Origin: Parapedobacter lycopersici_A
Lineage (GTDB): Bacteria; Bacteroidota; Bacteroidia; Sphingobacteriales; Sphingobacteriaceae
Direction: 5' to 3'
DNA: 5,896 nucleotides
Assembly: GCF_040395035.1 (NCBI RefSeq)
Contig: NZ_JBEBRB010000107.1
Span: 1-5,896 of the forward strand
The notes beneath the pieces are model-generated. The model saw only the letters and a program-made list of their open reading frames with translations. It was not told where the DNA came from and made no database searches. Below are positions 5,867 to 5,896 of the stretch, in pieces. The translations under genes were made by a program, and so were the position numbers. Within the stretch, counting starts at the first letter, position 1; each line of letters begins with the position of its first letter.

Positions 5867-5896
5867 TATATTCGTATGGTAATACGTGATGCCGGG

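Noticed and set aside
1..5896. Mobile element, CRISPR array, defence island or biosynthetic cluster
   Set aside because: No transposase, integrase, regular direct repeats, tRNA-like ends or multi-gene enzymatic cluster are visible; all intact genes belong to common families.

Overview
The window looks like ordinary chromosomal DNA from a member of the Bacteroidota, most likely Chitinophagaceae or a close relative. This rests on the protein types (a Crp/Fnr tail of the Bacteroidota kind, a DUF6157 protein, a TPR-containing HPK7 histidine kinase paired with a NarL-type regulator, an SRPBCC protein), on A-rich or absent Shine-Dalgarno sequences, and on several upstream matches to the Bacteroidota -7 promoter element TAnnTTTG. 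The family assignment is inference. No mobile element, CRISPR array, tRNA or rRNA is visible, and base composition looks even throughout.

Layout: (1) 1-155 is the C-terminal end of a Crp/Fnr-type regulator on the + strand. (2) It converges on a minus-strand DNA-3-methyladenine glycosylase I gene (tag, 184-732); a palindrome between them, overlapping the tag stop codon, probably serves as terminator. (3) 733-948 is a divergent promoter region between tag and (4) an aldo/keto reductase (949-1944). (5) A small DUF6157 protein (2017-2451) follows, with its own -7 promoter match very close to the start codon. (6) After a spacer rich in inverted repeats comes a two-gene signalling operon: a membrane-bound TPR sensor histidine kinase (2585-4570) and, one base after its stop, a NarL/LuxR-type response regulator (4572-5192). 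(7) An SRPBCC/AHSA1-like protein (5318-5782) has its own promoter. The last 114 bases are non-coding except for a possible start codon right at the edge.

How the genes work together: the only clear functional unit is the kinase-regulator pair. The kinase should sense something through its N-terminal TPR region, autophosphorylate on His475 and pass the phosphate to Asp56 of the regulator, whose LuxR-type helix-turn-helix would then bind DNA. The target genes cannot be told from the window. The other genes look like independent housekeeping or accessory units. I found no convincing new biological system. The most useful observations are the unclear start of the DUF6157 gene relative to its promoter, the missing phosphatase glutamine in the kinase, and alternative hairpins upstream of the kinase gene.
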